A stretch of DNA of 64,000 bases, taken from assembly GCF_900129215.1 (NCBI RefSeq), contig NZ_FQUQ01000005.1:248001-312000 (forward strand). The letters run 5' to 3'. A program made the translations under genes and the position numbers. Shown here piece by piece: positions 59,761 to 64,000 of the stretch (the stretch's first letter is position 1; each line of letters starts with the position of its first letter). This stretch comes from Pedobacter caeni (GTDB taxonomy: Bacteria; Bacteroidota; Bacteroidia; Sphingobacteriales; Sphingobacteriaceae). The notes beneath the pieces are model-generated. The model saw only the letters and a list, made by a program, of their open reading frames with translations, was not told the DNA's origin and made no database searches.

Positions 59761-61548
59761 ATGAAAAGATCAACATACATATTGTTAACTGTATTGTTTT
59801 TTACAGCACAGCCATTTTTCTCCTGCAAAAAGGCCTTGCAACAACCGCCTTTGGGCTCTTTGACAGAAGAAATTATTGCCAATAAAAATGGGGTAAACAA
59901 CCTGCTGATCGGGGCATATGCTGCTCTGGATGGTATGCAGGGAGACAACGCGGCCTTAGGTGGTGGCGATGCATGGACAGGTTCACCGAGCAATTGGGTG
60001 TTTGGCGCAATCGCCGGCGGAGATGCTTCGAAAGGAAGCGATGGGGGAGATCAACCGGCCATAGATCCCATTGCCAAGTTTTATTCAGATGCCACCAATG
60101 CTTATTTTAATGGAAAATGGAAAGCATTATATGAAGGGGTGACCAGAACAAATAACGTATTGATTGTGATGGCCAAGGCCACGGACCTGACAGAAGCGGA
60201 GCGTAAAGAAATCGCGGGACAAGCGAGATTTCTAAGGGCACATTATTATTTTGAACTCAAGAAAATGTGGAACATGGTGCCCTGGATTGATGAAAGCACA
60301 ACCGTGTTTAACCAGCCAAATAATACCGATATCTGGGGGAAAATAACCGATGATTTTAAATATGCATACGAAAACCTCCCTGAATCCCATAAAGAAATAG
60401 GAAGGGTAAACAAATGGGCAGCGGGTGCTTATCTCGCTAAATCTTACCTGTTCCAACGCAAATTTCCTGAGGCAAGAACCATATTTGATGTGGTAATTGC
60501 ACAAGGAAATACCACTAGCGGCATGAAATACCAACTGAATGAAGAGTTCTCGGACAATTATAAACCGAGCAAAGAGGACAATTCTGAAGTTGTTTTTGCC
60601 ATTCAGATGGCGGCAAACGTAGATCCTGACGGACCTTCACATGGGAATAATGGCGATATGCTGAACTTTCCGTACGGTGATAGCCCTTTCGGCTGCTGCG
60701 GGTTCTTCCAGCCATCGATAGACCTGGTGAACCGTTTCAGAACAAATGAGCTGACCGGATTGCCTTACCTGACTGACTTTAATGAGCATCCTGTTAAAAA
60801 TGATATGGGCGTGAACGGAGGAGCTCCATTTGTGCCGGATCAGGGACCATTAGATCCAAGGCTCGACTGGACTGCAGGAAGGCGCGGAATTCCATACCTG
60901 GACTGGGGGCTATACCCTGGAGAGCCATGGATCAGAGATCAGAAATATGGTGGCCCTTATGGTCCTAAAAAGAACATTTACTGGCAGGCAACCCGGGCTA
61001 CTGATGAAGATAAAGGGACCTGGGCACCAGGCTCAGCCATCAATTACCTGGTGATCCGTTTTGCAGATGTACTGCTGATGGGTGCAGAAGCGGAAGCGCA
61101 GGCGGGATCACTGAGCAAAGCACAGGAATATGTCAACATTGTAAGGGCGCGTGCAGCCAATCCTAAAGGCTGGGTGTATAAATATAAAGATGATGCGAAA
61201 CCACTGGATGGCTTTTCAACTGTTCCTGCAGCGAATTATAAAGTAAATGAATATCCTTCCGGTGATTTTTCATCCAAAGGAAAAGATTATGCGTTAACGG
61301 CCATTTATTTTGAAAGGAAACTAGAGCTGGCAATGGAAGGTCACCGTTTCTTTGATCTCGTACGCTGGGGGATCGCCGAGCAGGAACTCAATGCTTACTT
61401 TAATTATCAGGGGAAAATAACTGCTGATGTAAGAAACGGGAAATATACCAAAGGTAGAAACGATTACTATCCGATCCCACAACGACAAATTGATTTGAGC
61501 CAGTTAAATGGTGCCCCGGTTTTAAAACAAAACTCCGGTTATAATTAG
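59761..61548 (+). CDS. SusD/RagB-type glycan-binding lipoprotein
   Basis: A surface lipoprotein of 595 residues (lipobox FFSC) that lids the SusC barrel and captures glycan. It has TPR-like helices, an early AGQARFLRAHYYFELKKMW motif and the late EGHRFFDLVRWG and YYPIPQRQIDLSQLN ending, both family hallmarks. It lies 20 bases after susC. A strong terminator follows. Confidence 0.95.
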   Translation: MKRSTYILLTVLFFTAQPFFSCKKALQQPPLGSLTEEIIANKNGVNNLLIGAYAALDGMQGDNAALGGGDAWTGSPSNWVFGAIAGGDASKGSDGGDQPAIDPIAKFYSDATNAYFNGKWKALYEGVTRTNNVLIVMAKATDLTEAERKEIAGQARFLRAHYYFELKKMWNMVPWIDESTTVFNQPNNTDIWGKITDDFKYAYENLPESHKEIGRVNKWAAGAYLAKSYLFQRKFPEARTIFDVVIAQGNTTSGMKYQLNEEFSDNYKPSKEDNSEVVFAIQMAANVDPDGPSHGNNGDMLNFPYGDSPFGCCGFFQPSIDLVNRFRTNELTGLPYLTDFNEHPVKNDMGVNGGAPFVPDQGPLDPRLDWTAGRRGIPYLDWGLYPGEPWIRDQKYGGPYGPKKNIYWQATRATDEDKGTWAPGSAINYLVIRFADVLLMGAEAEAQAGSLSKAQEYVNIVRARAANPKGWVYKYKDDAKPLDGFSTVPAANYKVNEYPSGDFSSKGKDYALTAIYFERKLELAMEGHRFFDLVRWGIAEQELNAYFNYQGKITADVRNGKYTKGRNDYYPIPQRQIDLSQLNGAPVLKQNSGYN

Positions 61549-61577
61549 GGCGAAATTGATCCCCATTTCTTATCCCT

Positions 61578-61625
61578 ATAATGAGACAGGGGCGGATGCC
61601 CCTGCTCATTATTTGATTTTTTATT
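61578..61625 (+). terminator. Terminator after SusD
   Basis: ATAATGAG-A-CAGGGGC and GCCCCTG-CTCATTAT form a 15-bp stem with one bulge and a GGAT loop, followed by a T-rich tract. Confidence 0.9.
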
Positions 61626-61642
61626 CCTAACTTCCTCCTTAA

Positions 61643-62764
61643 ATGAACCAACCACAACGTTTTTTATCACTCGATGTATTTCGGGGAATGACAGTCTGTT
61701 TTATGATCATCGTCAACACCCCTGGAAGTGGGGCCAAACCATTTGCCATGCTGGAACATGCTGCCTGGCACGGATTTACACCCACAGATCTGGTCTTTCC
61801 TTCTTTCTTGTTTGCTGTAGGCAATGCCATGAGCTTTTCTATGAAAAAGTTTGCCCTGATGAAAGATCAGGAAGTATTAATGAAAATATTCAAACGGACC
61901 CTGCTGATTTTCCTGATCGGATACCTCATGTACTGGTTTCCGTTTTTTCGTTATGATGATGCCGGTGGAATCAGCTTTTCTCCAATCGGAAACACCCGGA
62001 TTTTAGGGGTATTACAACGTATAGGTTTGTGTTATGGCATCGTTTCCGTGATGATTCACTACCTTTCCACCAAATGGGTAACCCTGCTCAGCGTATTGTT
62101 CCTGATTGGCTATTGGCTGGTATTGTTGTTTTTTGGAGATCCTGCCGATCCTTTCAGCATGACCGGAAATGCAGGCCAGTACCTGGACCTGTTCCTGCTC
62201 GGAGATACTCATCTTTACCATGGTGAAGGCATCGCCTTTGATCCGGAAGGAATCCTCAGTACCATTCCTTCCTGTGTAAATGTGATCATCGGTTATTATG
62301 CAGGCCGTTTTATTCAGGAAAAAGGAAAAGGTTTTGAAAGCATTGCCAAATTACTGCTGGCTGGTGTATTGCTCGTTTTCCTGGCATGGTGCTGGAATTC
62401 GGCCTTTCCAATCAATAAAAAACTATGGACGAGTTCATTTGTATTGATTACCTGCGGACTCGACCTGATCATTATTGCGGCACTCATCTATATCATCGAA
62501 GTAAAAGCATCCGTCAAATGGACCGGATTCTTTACCGTGTTTGGTAAAAACCCATTGTTCATTTACATCGTTGCAGACCTGCTGCTGATCATCATCAATA
62601 CCCTGTTTCCTAAATCCGATTTTAGCGGATGGATCAACACTGTTTTTTTCCAGACGATTGCTCCCGGACCAATAGGCTCACTGCTTTTTGCCGTCAGCTT
62701 TATGTTGGTCTGCTGGCTGGTAGGCTACTTTCTGGACCGTAAAAAGATATACATCCGGGTCTGA
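61643..62764 (+). CDS. NagX-like membrane acyltransferase
   Basis: A 373-residue inner-membrane protein with about ten helices, of the heparan-alpha-glucosaminide N-acetyltransferase-like family (NagX / DUF5009). It opens with RFLSLDVFRGMTVCFMII and carries GFTPTDLVFPSFLFAVG. The His in WHGFTPTDL is a likely active-site residue. NagX genes accompany GlcNAc or chitin utilisation. It lies between SusD and a GH20 gene, supporting an amino-sugar glycan. Substrate not determined. Confidence 0.85.
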   Translation: MNQPQRFLSLDVFRGMTVCFMIIVNTPGSGAKPFAMLEHAAWHGFTPTDLVFPSFLFAVGNAMSFSMKKFALMKDQEVLMKIFKRTLLIFLIGYLMYWFPFFRYDDAGGISFSPIGNTRILGVLQRIGLCYGIVSVMIHYLSTKWVTLLSVLFLIGYWLVLLFFGDPADPFSMTGNAGQYLDLFLLGDTHLYHGEGIAFDPEGILSTIPSCVNVIIGYYAGRFIQEKGKGFESIAKLLLAGVLLVFLAWCWNSAFPINKKLWTSSFVLITCGLDLIIIAALIYIIEVKASVKWTGFFTVFGKNPLFIYIVADLLLIIINTLFPKSDFSGWINTVFFQTIAPGPIGSLLFAVSFMLVCWLVGYFLDRKKIYIRV

Positions 62765-62821
62765 TTTGATACGGGTACAACCTATAAACGCATACAACTG
62801 CAACCATAAACAGAGAACTAA

Positions 62822-64000
62822 ATGAAACCATATATTGTAGGCGCTTTGCTGATCATGATCAGCATGAAGCCTGTTTTTGCTCAAAAAACAACAGCGCTAA
62901 AGGCTGAGGACCTGAGTATTGACCTGGAAATGGTCAGCACAAATGGCGGACAGGTTCAGTCGCTGTTCCACTTAAAGAACAATGGAAAAATGGCTCTTCC
63001 GGCCTCAGGCTGGAAAATCTATTTCAATTCCAGAGTCGTAAAAACCTGGGGTCCGGATTCAGTCCTTGCCAGAATAAACCATGTAAACGGGGATCTGTTC
63101 CGTTTGTCGCCATTAAAAGCATTCAAAACTCTTTCTGCCGGAGCTGCAGTTCAGTTGAACCTGGCTTCAGAATCGATGAACAATTATTCGGAACGTCCGC
63201 AGGGCTTTTACCTGGTCTGGGATAAAACACCCGATCTTGGTGAAACGATCAGCCGGGTGAATTACAAACACTTATCCAGACATTTAAAAGAAGAGCAAGC
63301 CCTTGCTGCGAAGGTGTATCAGCAGAATACATTGATTAAAGATATTCCGGAAGGAGATTTGCCCGTTGTGTTTCCAAGCCCGGCGAGTTATGTAAAACAG
63401 GAAGGCGTATTTAAGCTGACAAAAGAGGTGCGACTGGTCACTGAAGGTGTTTTTGAAAAAGAGGCCCTTGGCTTTGCAGATGAACTGGCTAAAATTTTAG
63501 GAAAGAAACCGACAGTATTAAAGCATTCAGAAGGTCCGGGGATTTTCTTGCAGCAGGTAAATTCTATAGCTAAAGAAGGTTATGAGCTGAGCATCAGTCC
63601 GGAGAAAATCCTGATCAAAGCCAGTGATGCTGCAGGTGCATTTTATGGGATACAGTCCTTAAAAACGATGTTCCCTGCGCAGTCCTGGGCAAGCGTACAG
63701 CCATTGATCAACCTTCAGGCAGCGGAGATCAAAGATGCGCCACGTTTTGGCTTCAGAGGCTTTATGATGGATGTGGGTAGGAATTTTCAACCGAAATCAG
63801 AAGTGTTAAAAGTGCTGGACCTGATGGCCTTGTATAAATTAAATGTCTTCCATTTTCATTTAACAGAAGATGAGGGCTGGCGACTGGAGATTCCGGGATT
63901 GCCAGAGTTGACCTCAGTAGGTGCAAACCGTGGCCATTCCAGCAATGAAAGAAACAGCATCCTTCCTTCTTATGGATCAGCGGCTGCTGTAGGGAAAAAC
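62822..64000 (+). CDS. GH20 beta-N-acetylhexosaminidase, 3' truncated by window
   Basis: Hydrolyses terminal beta-linked GlcNAc or GalNAc. The frame is open to the window end (393 codons). It has a signal peptide (1-20) and an N-terminal CHB_HEX-like carbohydrate-binding domain (about 30-165). A GH20b domain follows (about 180-310) with FPSPASYVKQEGVFKL and AAGAFYGIQSLKTM. The start of the catalytic barrel has RGFMMDVGRNFQP and LYKLNVFHFHLTEDEGWRLE. The catalytic Asp-Glu pair lies beyond the window. It begins 57 bases after the NagX-like gene. Confidence 0.92.
   Translation, partial: MKPYIVGALLIMISMKPVFAQKTTALKAEDLSIDLEMVSTNGGQVQSLFHLKNNGKMALPASGWKIYFNSRVVKTWGPDSVLARINHVNGDLFRLSPLKAFKTLSAGAAVQLNLASESMNNYSERPQGFYLVWDKTPDLGETISRVNYKHLSRHLKEEQALAAKVYQQNTLIKDIPEGDLPVVFPSPASYVKQEGVFKLTKEVRLVTEGVFEKEALGFADELAKILGKKPTVLKHSEGPGIFLQQVNSIAKEGYELSISPEKILIKASDAAGAFYGIQSLKTMFPAQSWASVQPLINLQAAEIKDAPRFGFRGFMMDVGRNFQPKSEVLKVLDLMALYKLNVFHFHLTEDEGWRLEIPGLPELTSVGANRGHSSNERNSILPSYGSAAAVGKN

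Overview
The window comes from a member of the Bacteroidota, most likely a Sphingobacteriaceae relative such as Pedobacter. This is inferred from SusC/SusD and FecI/FecR modules, many lipoproteins with short S-C-K-type lipoboxes, HmuY- and MbnP-family proteins, scarce Shine-Dalgarno sites, and repeated TAnnTTTG boxes (the Bacteroidota -7 element) before genes. The sequence is chromosomal. I found no phage, transposase, CRISPR array or tRNA.

Layout. 1-4.1 kb: 3' part of alaS, a terminator and a secreted S41 protease. 4.1-18.0 kb: a heme-acquisition island. A leftward operon encodes HmuT-HmuU-HmuV, a HemS-type heme-handling protein and an unlisted 44-residue membrane peptide. A rightward series encodes a HmuR-like TonB receptor, five consecutive HmuY-family lipoproteins, a PDZ-S41 protease, a small Cys protein and an AraC regulator. 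18.0-25.9 kb: gatB, a TlpA-like thioredoxin, an OmpR-type regulator, an RluA-type pseudouridine synthase, a ClC channel, an NtrC-type regulator with an altered GAFTGA loop, and the RNase P RNA. 25.9-29.6 kb: three tandem secreted paralogs of a CsgG/TolB-N-like type, then cytochrome c and SCO1. 29.7-31.5 kb: the two outer genes of what is usually a longer arginine cluster (GNAT and ArgE-like M20).

31.5-42.2 kb is a Kdp potassium locus with unusual parts. It has an NtrC-type regulator, a 27-residue peptide, KdpF, KdpA, KdpB, KdpC, an outer-membrane porin, another small membrane peptide, a stand-alone KdpD N-terminal domain and a separate histidine kinase. 42.2-46.4 kb: a cobalamin riboswitch with metE, then fabH and an acyl-CoA thioesterase. 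46.5-54.0 kb is the most interesting part, a putative copper locus. It carries two paralogous Cys-motif membrane proteins around a lipoprotein, SCO1 and a YHS protein, then a tandem duplication of an MbnP-MbnH pair, and a barrel protein whose mature start is CDICGCG. A 46-bp element occurs three times around the duplicated pairs.

54.1-64.0 kb: an ECF sigma/FecR/SusC/SusD glycan-uptake locus with a NagX-like acyltransferase and the start of a GH20 beta-hexosaminidase, suggesting a GlcNAc-containing glycan as substrate. Functional calls rest on motifs read by eye; no database search was run.
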